From the NCBI RefSeq assembly GCF_000621545.1, contig NZ_JHYA01000006.1, forward strand, positions 1 to 64,000: 64,000 nucleotides of DNA, in the 5' to 3' direction. Below, piece after piece: positions 25,395 to 33,993 of the stretch. The notes beneath the pieces are model-generated. The model searched no databases, was not told the DNA's origin, and saw only the letters and a program-made list of their open reading frames with translations. Each line of letters begins with the position of its first letter. Within the stretch, counting starts at the first letter, position 1. This DNA is from Anaerovibrio lipolyticus LB2005. Its GTDB lineage: Bacteria > Bacillota > Negativicutes > Selenomonadales > Selenomonadaceae. The translations under genes were made by a program, and so were the position numbers.

Positions 25395-25677
25395 AACAAC
25401 ACAAATGCAAAGACTCAGGACGCGAGTGCAGATGTAGTGCTTTTCAGCGAGCTTCAATATGGTGTGAGTGGGGCAAAGCGGATTCTGTATTTTATCACCT
25501 GTCAGCAGAGGGCTGAACCCAATATAGGTTTGGGATAAGTTTCTCCGGTGTCTTCACCGTTATCAAAAAGGGCAGATGATGGTCTGTTATAAAGTGGCTG
25601 TCTGTACAGACAGCAAGAGAAGTGGTACCGCGGAGTTAATCCTTCGTCTTCAGGAAACTGGAGATGGAGGATTTTTT
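25395..25677 (+). promoter_or_regulatory. T-box leader (tRNA-sensing riboswitch) of cstA
   Basis: The conserved antiterminator core AAGTGGTACCGCGG lies at 25620-25633. It is followed by a terminator, AATCCTTCGTCTTC pairing with GAGATGGAGGATT, then T7 (to ~25677). Upstream, 25418-25505 fold as Stem I, with the distal GCGAG...GGTGTGAG elements typical of T-box Stem I and helices TGCTTT/AAAGCG and GTGCAGA/TCTGTAT around the specifier loop near 25481-25487. The T-box variable base is U, which fits a tRNA with A73. I could not settle the specifier codon. Uncharged tRNA should raise cstA expression. Confidence 0.85.
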
Positions 25678-25734
25678 TGTTGGTGTTGTGAGGCCTAATG
25701 TTTCTATTATTAATCTGGAAAGAAGGAATTATTT

Positions 25735-27435
25735 ATGAATGGATTAATGGTCGTTGGTTTTGCAATTGTATTCTTTACAGCTGCATATCTGGTTTACGGC
25801 AGATGGCTGGTCAGGACCTGGGGTATTGACGTGGATGCCAAAACTCCAGCCCATGAATTCGAGGATGGCAAGGATTATTCTCCTGCATCAAAGTTTACAG
25901 TATTTGCCGATCAGTTTTCGTCCATCGCAGGAGCAGGCCCTATCACTGGACCAATTATTGCCGCTATGTTTGGCTGGCTTCCTGCACTTCTCTGGCTGCT
26001 GGTGGGTGGTGTGTTCTTCGGTGCAGTTCAGGATTTCACCGCTCTTTATGCTTCTGTGAAAAATCAGGGCAAGTCAATGGGTATGCTTATTGAACAGTAT
26101 GTAGGTAAAACAGGTCGTCGCCTGTTTCTGCTGTTCTGCTGGCTGTTCACCTTGTTGGTAATCGCCGCTTTTGCTGATATCGTAGCCAATACCTTCAATG
26201 GCTTTGCCAAGGATGGCAGTCTGGCAGTTCCGAATGCCTCCGCAGCATCTATTTCTATGCTGTACATTTTCGTGGCCATGGGCTTTGGCTTCTTCATCCG
26301 TAAATTCCAGCCTAAGGAGGGTGTAAAGCTGGCTGTGGGCTTTGTTCTTTTCCTGGCCATGATGGCTGCTGGTATAGCATTCCCTATATATTTTGATGCC
26401 ACTGTATGGCGTTATGTGGTATTTGGTTATTGCTTCATTGCTTCTGTACTTCCTATGTGGCTTTTGATGCAGCCTCGTGATTATCTTTCTTCCTTCCTGC
26501 TTCTGGGGATGCTTGCAGGAGCTGTTATTGGTGTACTGGTTGCAAATCCTACTATCAACATGCCAGCCTTTGTTGGCTTCGAGGTAAATGGTCTGAGCTT
26601 GTTCCCAATTCTCTTTATCACCATTGCCTGTGGTGCAGTGTCTGGCTTCCATAGCCTCGTTTCCTCCGGTACTTCTTCCAAGACTGTCGATAATGAAAAG
26701 GATATGCTGTCCGTAGGTTATGGTGCCATGCTCGTTGAATCCCTGCTTGGTGTTGTGGCCTTGGTAATCGTTTGCTCTGCTGCAACTGATGGCGTACTGC
26801 CACAGGGCACTCCTTTCCAGACTTTTGCCGGGGCAGTTGGTGGCTTCTTTATGATGTTCGGTCTTCCTCAGCATGTGGCAGTTTGCTTTATGACCATGTG
26901 TGTATCCGCTTTGGCCATGACTACTATTGATTCTGTTGCCCGTATCGGCCGTATGTCCCTGCAGGAGCTGTTTGCGGCTGATGAAGGTGAAGAACAGAAT
27001 GCAGTAGCAAAATTCTTTAGTAATAATTATGTATCTACCGCAGTTACCCTTGTATTGGCTTATCTCCTGTGTCTGGCAGGGTATATGAACATCTGGCCTC
27101 TCTTTGGTGCAGCCAATCAGCTTCTGTCTGCCCTTGTTCTTATCGCTTTGGCTGTGTTCCTCCGTACTACCGGCCGCAAGGGCTGGATGCTCTATGTGCC
27201 AATGACCTTTATGTTCCTGGTTACCATGAGTGCATTGGTTCTTAGTGTTATGGGAATTTATACCAAGCTGGGTACTGGTGACTTCGTATTTATGGTGGAT
27301 GGTCTCCAGCTTATTTTGGCTCTGGCCCTTATGACATTGGCAGTCCTTGTGGTTGAGCACTGTGGCAAGGAGCTTATTACAGGTCATGTTGAGGACGATG
27401 AGGAAGAGTCAAAAGAGCCTGTGGCAGGCATGTAA
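25735..27435 (+). CDS. cstA: CstA-family transporter (pyruvate/peptide carrier)
   Basis: A 566-aa protein with ~16 membrane helices. CstA hallmarks are DGKDYSPASKFTVFADQFSSIAGAGPITGP at ~45-75 (part quoted only to locate it), QDFTALYASVKNQGKSMG, SGFHSLVSSGTSSKT and MTTIDSVARIGRMSLQE, and a C-terminal LFGAANQLLSALVLIAL. Family members import pyruvate or peptides during starvation. T-box control implies it responds to shortage of one amino acid, favouring a peptide or amino-acid role here. GAAGGA precedes the ATG. Confidence 0.9.
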   Translation: MNGLMVVGFAIVFFTAAYLVYGRWLVRTWGIDVDAKTPAHEFEDGKDYSPASKFTVFADQFSSIAGAGPITGPIIAAMFGWLPALLWLLVGGVFFGAVQDFTALYASVKNQGKSMGMLIEQYVGKTGRRLFLLFCWLFTLLVIAAFADIVANTFNGFAKDGSLAVPNASAASISMLYIFVAMGFGFFIRKFQPKEGVKLAVGFVLFLAMMAAGIAFPIYFDATVWRYVVFGYCFIASVLPMWLLMQPRDYLSSFLLLGMLAGAVIGVLVANPTINMPAFVGFEVNGLSLFPILFITIACGAVSGFHSLVSSGTSSKTVDNEKDMLSVGYGAMLVESLLGVVALVIVCSAATDGVLPQGTPFQTFAGAVGGFFMMFGLPQHVAVCFMTMCVSALAMTTIDSVARIGRMSLQELFAADEGEEQNAVAKFFSNNYVSTAVTLVLAYLLCLAGYMNIWPLFGAANQLLSALVLIALAVFLRTTGRKGWMLYVPMTFMFLVTMSALVLSVMGIYTKLGTGDFVFMVDGLQLILALALMTLAVLVVEHCGKELITGHVEDDEEESKEPVAGM

Positions 27436-27588
27436 TATGACTTTAGAGGATAAAAAATAAAGACATTTTTTTAGGAGCACTTGCTTTTTATCAAGTGTTC
27501 CTTTTTTTTGCAGGACTTTTCTTTTTGGTGGAGAATTAATGTAAGTGTATATATGTGTGATATCATCACAGATTTTGGGGGAGAAGTT

Positions 27589-28710
27589 ATGTACGGTGAC
27601 TTGCTGAGTAAGGAGAAAGAAATACTTCAGACTTACTCAAAGAACATTGATACCTATAATGAATTAGGTGAAATCCTTCATAATAAATTAACGGAGATGA
27701 TAAAAAAGCATAATTTCTTCACGATGGAAGTCAGCCACCGTATAAAGACAGTTGACAGTCTGGCAGATAAGTTGCGCCGCAAAAGTGGTAAGTATTCATC
27801 TATTTACGATATAACAGACCTTTGTGGTGCCCGTATTATTTGTTACCTAAATGATACTGTGGACAAGATTTCCGATGCTTTGCGAGAGACCTTTGTGGTG
27901 GATGAGGAAAATTCCGTGGACAAAAGGGCTGCCCTTACGGCAACCCAGTTTGGTTATCTTTCTCTCCATAATATTGTATCTTTGCGCCCTGAGGATGGCT
28001 ATAATGAGGAGCTTTGCAAAATTCGCTGTGAGATTCAGATACGTACAGTTTTGCAGCATGCCTGGGCTGAAATAGAGCATGATTTGGGTTACAAGAGCTC
28101 TTTTGGTGTCCCTAGTACAATACGCCGTGAGTTTTCCCGAATTGCGGGACTTTTGGAGATAGCCGACAACCAGTTTGTGGAGCTGAGTGAAAATATTCAG
28201 AAATACAAGGATGGAATCATTCATCAGATTGCCCATGGGGAGTACCAGATATTGCCTTTGGATGAGGTAACTCTTAACGAGTACCTTTCCAAGAATGATG
28301 AGTATCATGAGTTCATTGAAATGTATAGCACAGCTTTGCAGCTGGAATATTTGCCAACGCCGGCCTACAATCATTTGCGGCACCTTTTCTGGTTTGAACT
28401 CAAGACTTTGGGAGATTTGTATGGAGCCTTGCTTGAATACAGTGATACCATGCTAAAACTCACAAGGTATTTTGCCCGTGAAACCCATACGGAATTTTTC
28501 ACTACCAATATGCTGTTTAATAACTTGTGTCAGGCTATTCTTATAAAGAATAAATACACAAGAGAGCAGGTGAAGCGTTTTTACGCCTTGTCTGCCAGTG
28601 GAAATGATAAAAAGGTTAAGCAAGATACGGATGAGCTTTTTGAAATCAGTCGCAAGCTGCGTCTGGTTAATGAAAGCAAATGGATTTCCGGTATTTGGGG
28701 TGATGTATAA
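27589..28710 (+). CDS. RelA/SpoT-domain alarmone synthetase
   Basis: A 373-aa protein started at the ATG at 27589 (GGGGGAGAAG site). The synthetase domain lies at residues ~10-190: RIKTVDSLADKLRRK, YDITDLCGARIICY, TATQFGYLSLH and CEIQIRTVLQHAWAEIEHDLGYK. There is no N-terminal HD hydrolase and no TGS/ACT region, so it is a small-alarmone-synthetase type with an extra helical C-terminal ~180 residues. It transfers pyrophosphate from ATP to GDP/GTP. The extra C-terminal region may be regulatory. Tight spacing with rubredoxin suggests co-transcription. Confidence 0.85.
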   Translation: MYGDLLSKEKEILQTYSKNIDTYNELGEILHNKLTEMIKKHNFFTMEVSHRIKTVDSLADKLRRKSGKYSSIYDITDLCGARIICYLNDTVDKISDALRETFVVDEENSVDKRAALTATQFGYLSLHNIVSLRPEDGYNEELCKIRCEIQIRTVLQHAWAEIEHDLGYKSSFGVPSTIRREFSRIAGLLEIADNQFVELSENIQKYKDGIIHQIAHGEYQILPLDEVTLNEYLSKNDEYHEFIEMYSTALQLEYLPTPAYNHLRHLFWFELKTLGDLYGALLEYSDTMLKLTRYFARETHTEFFTTNMLFNNLCQAILIKNKYTREQVKRFYALSASGNDKKVKQDTDELFEISRKLRLVNESKWISGIWGDV

Positions 28711-28751
28711 TTTATTTATATACATGTTTTATTTAAGAGAGGAGAGTTATT

Positions 28752-28910
28752 ATGGACAAGTATCAGTGTGGACCATGCGGTTATATTTATGATCCTGAGG
28801 TGGGGGATCCAGATGGCGGTATCGCTCCAGGCACACCTTTCGAGGATATTCCTGATGATTGGGTATGCCCAATTTGCGGTGTCACCAAGGATATGTTTGA
28901 AAAAGTATAA
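28752..28910 (+). CDS. Rubredoxin
   Basis: A 52-aa classic rubredoxin: two Cys pairs, [10 protein letters not shown] near the start and [12 protein letters not shown] near the end, with the conserved [20 protein letters not shown] core in between. It binds one Fe in a Cys4 site and carries electrons to peroxide- or superoxide-reducing partners in anaerobes. GAGAG precedes the ATG. It lies 41 bp after the alarmone synthetase. Confidence 0.95.
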   Translation: MDKYQCGPCGYIYDPEVGDPDGGIAPGTPFEDIPDDWVCPICGVTKDMFEKV

Positions 28911-28933
28911 AAGGTCATAAGGAAAAGCATAAG

Positions 28934-28970
28934 AAAAGCAGGGTCCCAATAACAGGAATCCTGCTTTTTG
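28934..28970 (+). terminator. Rubredoxin terminator
   Basis: AAAAGCAGG (28934-28942) pairs with CCTGCTTTT (28960-28968). Confidence 0.85.
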
Positions 28971-28990
28971 ATTCACAAATTATACTAATT

Positions 28991-29064
28991 CGGTAGTTAA
29001 TAAAACGGCAATTAATAACACGATAGTTAATAACACGGTAGTTAATAATTCGGCAGTTAATAAT
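28991..29064. repeat. 15-bp tandem repeat, 5 copies
   Basis: The unit CGGTAGTTAATAACA repeats at 28991, 29006, 29021, 29036 and 29051 with 1-3 changes per copy. Two plus-strand frames have stops in each unit. The third is open but lacks a start codon, so it is treated as non-coding. Confidence 0.85.
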
Positions 29065-29427
29065 CGGCAAAAACATCAACTTTCGACGACTGCTTACCGG
29101 TCTACTTCCACGTTTTCCAGAAGGTCGTCTATTATTCCATCACCTTCTACCATAAAATCTCATACCAAATAGCATCCGTTTTGAATTTCACCTATGCACC
29201 CCCTTTTTTGTTAGAAAAAAGAGTCAGACTTTATTGAATATTTTGTCTGTATCTTTATTATACTTATTTTGGGTACCTTTGTGAAGGGACTTAAAAAAAT
29301 GCGAATAAATATCATTTAAATAGGAATTATTGGAAAAATCTGCAAATGAAAAGTGTATTTTTATTAAAAATTTAATACCAATAAAGGATATTTTATATAT
29401 CGTAGCGAATTTTACAAATGTGAAGTT
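29065..29427. other. Intergenic stretch, no gene supported
   Basis: Pyrimidine-rich DNA, then very AT-rich DNA upstream of the chemoreceptor. A 19-codon leftward ORF near 29090-29150 has no ribosome binding site. No riboswitch or canonical promoter was recognised. Confidence 0.5.
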
Positions 29428-29484
29428 GTGAACGAAAATGCAAGTCAGATTATTAGGCTCAATTCGCCGAAAAGAGGGAAGAGT

Positions 29485-30993
29485 ATGAAGTTAAAAACAC
29501 AGGCAGTAATATTTGTAGATGGTTGTTTGCTGGTTGCGTGTGTATTGCTGGGGATTCTGGCTTACATAAATTCAGCAAAGGGCTTTGATGAAGCCTATAT
29601 CAGCAAGGTGGCTGATGTGGCTGAGAGGGTAGAGCAGCTGATTGAAGTTAAGTACCCCGGTGAGTGGAATATCAAGGATGGCAAGCTGTATAAGGGCTCA
29701 ACCTTGATGGAGGGCCTTTCCAGCGAATTGGATGCTCTGGCTGGGGAAGAGGCTGTTACAATTTTCAATAATGATACCCGTGTTTCCACCAATGTTATGA
29801 AGGACGGTCAGCGGGCAGTTGGTACCAAGGCTAACGATGATATTGTTGCCACAGTAATGGGCAAGGGTGAGGTTGCCAATGTGGAGGCGGATGTAATCGG
29901 CGTACCATATTACACCTGCTATCAGCCTATTGTTGACGGCAGTGGCAAGCGTGTGGGCATGCTTTTTGTTGGTGCTCCAAGTGCGCCTGTTATTGCTCAG
30001 GAACGGGAATTTTTGGTTAAGATGGCAATGGCCGCAGTTGTTTTGTTCCTCATTGTTGGTGCAGTTTCCATTTATATCATCAACCGCAAGATGAATGCAG
30101 TATATGATGTTACGGAGACAATGACCAGAATTGCATCTGGTGATCTTACTACCAATGATATTACAGTTGTTGGCAGTGATGAGCTGGCTCAGCTGGCAAT
30201 AAATACCAATAAGATGAAGAACACCATGCACGAGCTAATGAAGAGTATTGGTGTTTCGGCATCACAGGTGGCTGCAGGGTCCAAAAATATTTCCGACAGT
30301 GGCAATATGCTGGCCCAGGGTGCTACCACCCAAGCGGCTTCTGTGGAACAGCTATCCGCCACGATTCAGGAGATTACAAACCAGACAGCCCAGAACGCCC
30401 AGAAGGCTGAACACGCCAACAATATTACCCGTGATGCCAACGGCAAAGCAGATATGGGTAACAGGCGCATGAATGAAATGTTAAAAGCCATGGGAGATAT
30501 AAATGAATCCTCCAACAATATAGCCAAGATTATTAAGGTAATTGATGAGATTGCCTTCCAGACCAATATCTTGGCCCTTAATGCAGCTGTCGAGGCGGCC
30601 AGGGCCGGCCAGCACGGCAAGGGCTTTGCAGTGGTAGCAGAGGAGGTCAGAAATCTGGCTGCCAGAAGCGCCAAGGCTGCCAAGGAAACCACGGATATTA
30701 TTGAGGAATCCATTACCAAGGTTAATCTCGGAACCCAGCTGGCCAATGAAACCTCTGAGGCTTTAAAGAGTATCAAGGATGGCGTAGGTCAGGTGGCATC
30801 TCTTGTCAGCGAAATTGCCGATGCTTCTGTAAAGCAGAATTCATCACTGCAAATGCTTAATCAAGGGGTTGTACAGGTATCAAATGTAGTGCAGACAAAT
30901 TCTGCCACGGCTGAAGAAAGCGCTTCTGCATCTGTGGAGCTCAGTGCCCAGGCAGAGCTGTTGCAGGAGGCTGTAAGACAGTTTAAGGTTTAA
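29485..30993 (+). CDS. Methyl-accepting chemotaxis protein with single Cache domain
   Basis: A 502-aa protein. TM1 at ~7-28; extracytoplasmic single Cache-type sensor at ~30-170 (TIFNNDTRVSTNVMKDG, GKRVGMLFVGAP); TM2 at ~178-200; HAMP (ETMTRIASGDLTTND); and a cytoplasmic signalling coil with the conserved tip EIAFQTNILALNAAVEAARA. I start at the ATG at 29485 behind GAGGG. It signals to CheA/CheW, encoded elsewhere. The ligand is probably a small carboxylate or amine, but is not determined. Confidence 0.9.
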   Translation: MKLKTQAVIFVDGCLLVACVLLGILAYINSAKGFDEAYISKVADVAERVEQLIEVKYPGEWNIKDGKLYKGSTLMEGLSSELDALAGEEAVTIFNNDTRVSTNVMKDGQRAVGTKANDDIVATVMGKGEVANVEADVIGVPYYTCYQPIVDGSGKRVGMLFVGAPSAPVIAQEREFLVKMAMAAVVLFLIVGAVSIYIINRKMNAVYDVTETMTRIASGDLTTNDITVVGSDELAQLAINTNKMKNTMHELMKSIGVSASQVAAGSKNISDSGNMLAQGATTQAASVEQLSATIQEITNQTAQNAQKAEHANNITRDANGKADMGNRRMNEMLKAMGDINESSNNIAKIIKVIDEIAFQTNILALNAAVEAARAGQHGKGFAVVAEEVRNLAARSAKAAKETTDIIEESITKVNLGTQLANETSEALKSIKDGVGQVASLVSEIADASVKQNSSLQMLNQGVVQVSNVVQTNSATAEESASASVELSAQAELLQEAVRQFKV

Positions 30994-31021
30994 AAACAGC
31001 ATAAGATTAAAATAAAATTAA

Positions 31022-31060
31022 AATAGGTGAAAGCATGGATTTTCACCTATTTTTGTTTTA
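31022..31060 (+). terminator. Chemoreceptor terminator
   Basis: AATAGGTGAAA (31022-31032) pairs with TTTCACCTATT (31041-31051), then TTTTGTTTT. Confidence 0.85.
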
Positions 31061-31164
31061 TTATTAGGGTAATAAAAATTAAGTTAAAATTCAATAATTA
31101 CGATAAAAAGGTAACAGAAGGGTGTTTAATGAAAGACATAATGTTTATAGAGAGGTGATTCATT

Positions 31165-31887
31165 ATGTTGATGAATGTAAGAGATATGAAAAAACAAAAG
31201 GGACAGGGTATAGTGGAGTATGCCTTGTTGCTGGCGTTTATTCTGGCTATTGCTATAGCTATGCAGGGGAGTGGAATTGATACTGCCATTGCCAATACCT
31301 TTACTAGAGTGGCTCAGGCTTTGGGATTTGAGACAGATCAGGATAAATGGAGTACGATGAATGCCAATGATCTTTTAAATGACAGTGCATCTGCTGCGGC
31401 ACGACTGGCATCTGACCGGGATTTTTTGTCCAATATTGGCAATCATTTTATTGGCATGGATAAAGCAACACTGGCGAGTATTTTAAAAGTAAATGTAAGC
31501 AAGCTAGATAAAATAGATTCTAATGGTATTTTATTAGGACATTTCACTGAAGACACGGATGCAGATGGTAATTTTATTAAAACAAATTTTGATAATCAAA
31601 TATCTGCTTCGGGTAATGACTTATTTAATTGGGCTACAAAATCCCCGGACGGCACAGCATTTGATTCTTCCCGTCGCTATCTTTTTTCTGATTATGCTCT
31701 TTCCAATAGTCAGGAGTTCTACAATAATGGTAAGAAAAAGACTGGTAATGGTATAAAAATAATGAATATAGGATTTGACAGTGATGGTAAAGTCACAAGT
31801 GTAAATTTAGCAGTTAATCCAAATTCGGGTAAAGAAATTGATGGGCGAACCAGTAGAGCAGATCTTAATGTCACAGTAACTAAGTAA
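31165..31887 (+). CDS. Flp/type IVb pilin-like protein, copy 1
   Basis: A 240-aa protein. A short basic leader (MLMNVRDMKKQKG) is followed by QGIVEYALLLAFILAIAIAM. If the prepilin peptidase cuts after Gly, the conserved Glu falls at +5, as in class IVb pilins. Flp pilins are normally ~60-80 residues, whereas this has an extra ~180-residue polar C-terminal domain (SSRRYLFSDYALSN, DLNVTVTK). It could be a pseudopilin, minor pilin or adhesin on a pilus stalk. No tad/pil assembly genes are in the window. Confidence 0.7.
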   Translation: MLMNVRDMKKQKGQGIVEYALLLAFILAIAIAMQGSGIDTAIANTFTRVAQALGFETDQDKWSTMNANDLLNDSASAAARLASDRDFLSNIGNHFIGMDKATLASILKVNVSKLDKIDSNGILLGHFTEDTDADGNFIKTNFDNQISASGNDLFNWATKSPDGTAFDSSRRYLFSDYALSNSQEFYNNGKKKTGNGIKIMNIGFDSDGKVTSVNLAVNPNSGKEIDGRTSRADLNVTVTK

Positions 31888-31905
31888 AAAATAAGAAAAA
31901 CAAAA

Positions 31906-31936
31906 GAGGTTAGCAAAAAAGCTAACCTCAATTTTT
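31906..31936 (+). terminator. Terminator between the pilin-like genes
   Basis: GAGGTTAGC (31906-31914) pairs with GCTAACCTC (31921-31929), then AATTTTT. Each gene is thus its own transcript. Confidence 0.9.
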
Positions 31937-32069
31937 ATAAATAATGAAAATTGGTTTGATGAATAAAATTTTTTAATTTATAATTAAGTATAAAGTACTG
32001 GCTGACGATAATAAGGTAACAGGAATGTGATTAATCAGAGGCATAATGTACTTAGAGAGGTGATTCATT

Positions 32070-32747
32070 ATGTTGAAAAGATTAAGTGTTGGAAGAAGAC
32101 AAAATGGTCAGGGGATAGTGGAGTATGCTCTGCTTTTGGCGTTTATTTTGGCTATTGCTATAGCTATGCAGGGCAGTGGAATTGATGAAGCCATTTCCAA
32201 TACCTTTACCAGAGTAGCCCAGGCTCTTGGGGTTGAAACAGAGCAGGATAGATGGGCATCAATGAGTGTAGAAGATCTGAAGAATGTTCCTAATAGTGAG
32301 CGTTTGGCTGTGGATGTAAAGTATTTGAAAAGTATTAAAGATAAGCTTATTGGTAATGGTAATAGGTCCAAGGCTGAAGTTGAAAGTATACTGGGGACTG
32401 CGGCTTCAGGAAGTGTTTTGTTGGGAACTTTTTCTTATGATGAAAATGGATATAATTTCTCCTTGACACGGGGCGGTAATGCTAGTAACACTACGCTTCA
32501 AGATCTTAGTATTTTTGGATTTTCGTCTGTAGAGGACGGCTCAACCCATAGATACTTTTACTCCGATTATGCTTTGGATAACGTTAGTAATCCTACAACA
32601 AATAGTCTTGGAGTTAAGGCAGAGAAGTTCAAATTTGAAAATGGTAAATTAACAGATGTTGAGATTGTAATTAATCCTAACTATAAAACTAATGGTAATA
32701 GTGGTACGACTGGTAGACAGGCCGGTCTTACGACGGGACTCAACTAA
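32070..32747 (+). CDS. Flp/type IVb pilin-like protein, copy 2
   Basis: A 225-aa paralogue of the upstream gene. Residues ~10-60 are almost identical (QGIVEYALLLAFILAIAIAM, then NTFTRVAQALGVETEQD). The C-terminal domain is diverged but keeps RYFYSDYALDN, so the common core is recognisable. The prepilin cleavage pattern NG-QGIVE is the same. It is followed by its own terminator. Confidence 0.7.
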   Translation: MLKRLSVGRRQNGQGIVEYALLLAFILAIAIAMQGSGIDEAISNTFTRVAQALGVETEQDRWASMSVEDLKNVPNSERLAVDVKYLKSIKDKLIGNGNRSKAEVESILGTAASGSVLLGTFSYDENGYNFSLTRGGNASNTTLQDLSIFGFSSVEDGSTHRYFYSDYALDNVSNPTTNSLGVKAEKFKFENGKLTDVEIVINPNYKTNGNSGTTGRQAGLTTGLN

Positions 32748-32779
32748 AATTAATATTAAACGTAGTACCAAATAAAAAA

Positions 32780-32811
32780 GAGGTTAGCCAATCGGCTAAC
32801 CTCAATTTTTT
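32780..32811 (+). terminator. Terminator of the second pilin-like gene
   Basis: GAGGTTAGCC (32780-32789) pairs with GGCTAACCTC (32794-32803), then T7. A second small stem, GCCCC/GGGGC, lies at 32813-32828. Confidence 0.9.
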
Positions 32812-32837
32812 TGCCCCAATTAAGGGGCAATTATTTT

Positions 32838-33959
32838 TTATTTGTTTTCAGCAACGGTTTTTACGATTTCCAAGGTCCATCTTGCAGAGTCGTACAAATC
32901 CTTAATTTCAATGTACTCATCCTTGGTGTGGGCCTTTTCCATTCCAACAGAGAGAACTACAGTAGGGACACCGTAGGTGTTGAAGTGGTTGGCATCGGAG
33001 CCACCGCCTGATTCCTCAAGATTTACAGGCAGTCCCAGCTTTTCAGCGGCTTTAACTGCTGTCTTGATAGCCGGGGAGTCCTTTTCGTGGCAATATGGGC
33101 CGTAATCAGGACTAACCTCTGCAGTAATCTTGCAATGTGTCTTGGCTGCACCATTTACGAAGTGGTCGCAAATGTCCTTGGTAATCTTATCCAGCTTTGC
33201 CTTGTCACGGCTGCGGCTTTCGTAGAATACATCACAGCTTTCAGCCACCACATTGGTAGCGGATCCACCGACGATTTTACCAAGGTTACAGGTGGTTTCC
33301 TCGTCAATGCGTCCCTGAGGAGCATCAGCTATAAGCATACCAGCAGCGCAGATAGCATTAATACCTGCATCCGGGTCAACACCTGCATGGCTTGCCTTGC
33401 CCTCAATATGAATCTTAATCTGATTCTTGCCAGGAGCCATAAAGGTCATGGAACCAGGATGATTATGAGTATCAAGGGTAAAGCCAAAATCAGAGTGGAG
33501 GAGACTGGTATCCAGATTCTGTGAGCCATGAACACCATTTTCCTCAGCCACGGTGAACACCACCTGAAGTGGGCCGTGAGGAAGATTATTCTCCTTGAGC
33601 TGACGTAATGTTTCTAAAATAGCCACCACACCGGCCTTGTCATCGCCACCAAGGATAGTAGTACCGTCAGAATAGATGATACCATCCTTTATTACAGGCT
33701 TAACGCCTTCGCATGGCTCAACACAGTCCATGTGGGCTGTAAGCATTACAGTAGGAGCCTCAATAGTACCAGGGAAATCTGCCACCAAATTACCGGTGTT
33801 GCCACCGATTTTACTGCCGGCATTATCTTCCTTTACAGTACCACCTAAGGTCTCCAAACGCTTTGTCAACAGGTCAGCTATCTCACGCTCATCATGAGTG
33901 GAACAGCGAATCTGCACCAATTCCAAAAACTCATCCAGCACACGCTGTTCATTAATCAT
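32838..33959 (-). CDS. pepT: M20 metallopeptidase, tripeptidase T-like
   Basis: A 373-aa dizinc aminopeptidase. Metal-site motifs are LTAHMDCVEP, ILGGDDKAGVVAI (bridging Asp), TVAEENGVHGS (catalytic Glu), DTHNHPGS and the C-terminal ESGGGSDANHFN. A dimerisation insert with GKASHAGVDPDAGINA is present. It is closest to PepT-like/PepT2 proteins that trim tripeptides. The carrier gene lies upstream in the same direction, so peptide or dicarboxylate uptake and breakdown may be linked. Confidence 0.8.
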   Translation of the reverse strand: MINEQRVLDEFLELVQIRCSTHDEREIADLLTKRLETLGGTVKEDNAGSKIGGNTGNLVADFPGTIEAPTVMLTAHMDCVEPCEGVKPVIKDGIIYSDGTTILGGDDKAGVVAILETLRQLKENNLPHGPLQVVFTVAEENGVHGSQNLDTSLLHSDFGFTLDTHNHPGSMTFMAPGKNQIKIHIEGKASHAGVDPDAGINAICAAGMLIADAPQGRIDEETTCNLGKIVGGSATNVVAESCDVFYESRSRDKAKLDKITKDICDHFVNGAAKTHCKITAEVSPDYGPYCHEKDSPAIKTAVKAAEKLGLPVNLEESGGGSDANHFNTYGVPTVVLSVGMEKAHTKDEYIEIKDLYDSARWTLEIVKTVAENK

Positions 33960-33993
33960 GGAAATTCCTTCTTCCGTTTAATTCATTAATCAA

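Larger units (their letters stand above)
31098..32810 (+). repeat. Tandem duplication of a whole pilin-like transcription unit
   Basis: Leader (31098-31164 against 32003-32069), ribosome binding site (AGAGAGGTGATTCATT), first ~60 codons and terminator (GAGGTTAGC...GCTAACCTC) are all repeated about 905 bp apart. The C-terminal coding parts have diverged strongly. Confidence 0.8.

Noticed and set aside
26074-27387. 437-codon leftward ORF inside cstA
   Set aside because: Composition is dominated by His, Gln, Thr and Asn, as expected for the antisense of a membrane protein gene. The opposite strand has clear CstA motifs.
28991-29064. CRISPR-like array
   Set aside because: The repeats are 15 bp with no spacers and no cas genes nearby. 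It is a simple tandem repeat.
28993-29180. Pentapeptide-repeat protein encoded by the 15-bp repeat
   Set aside because: One frame is open through the repeat, but there is no ATG, GTG or TTG start before an in-frame TGA upstream.
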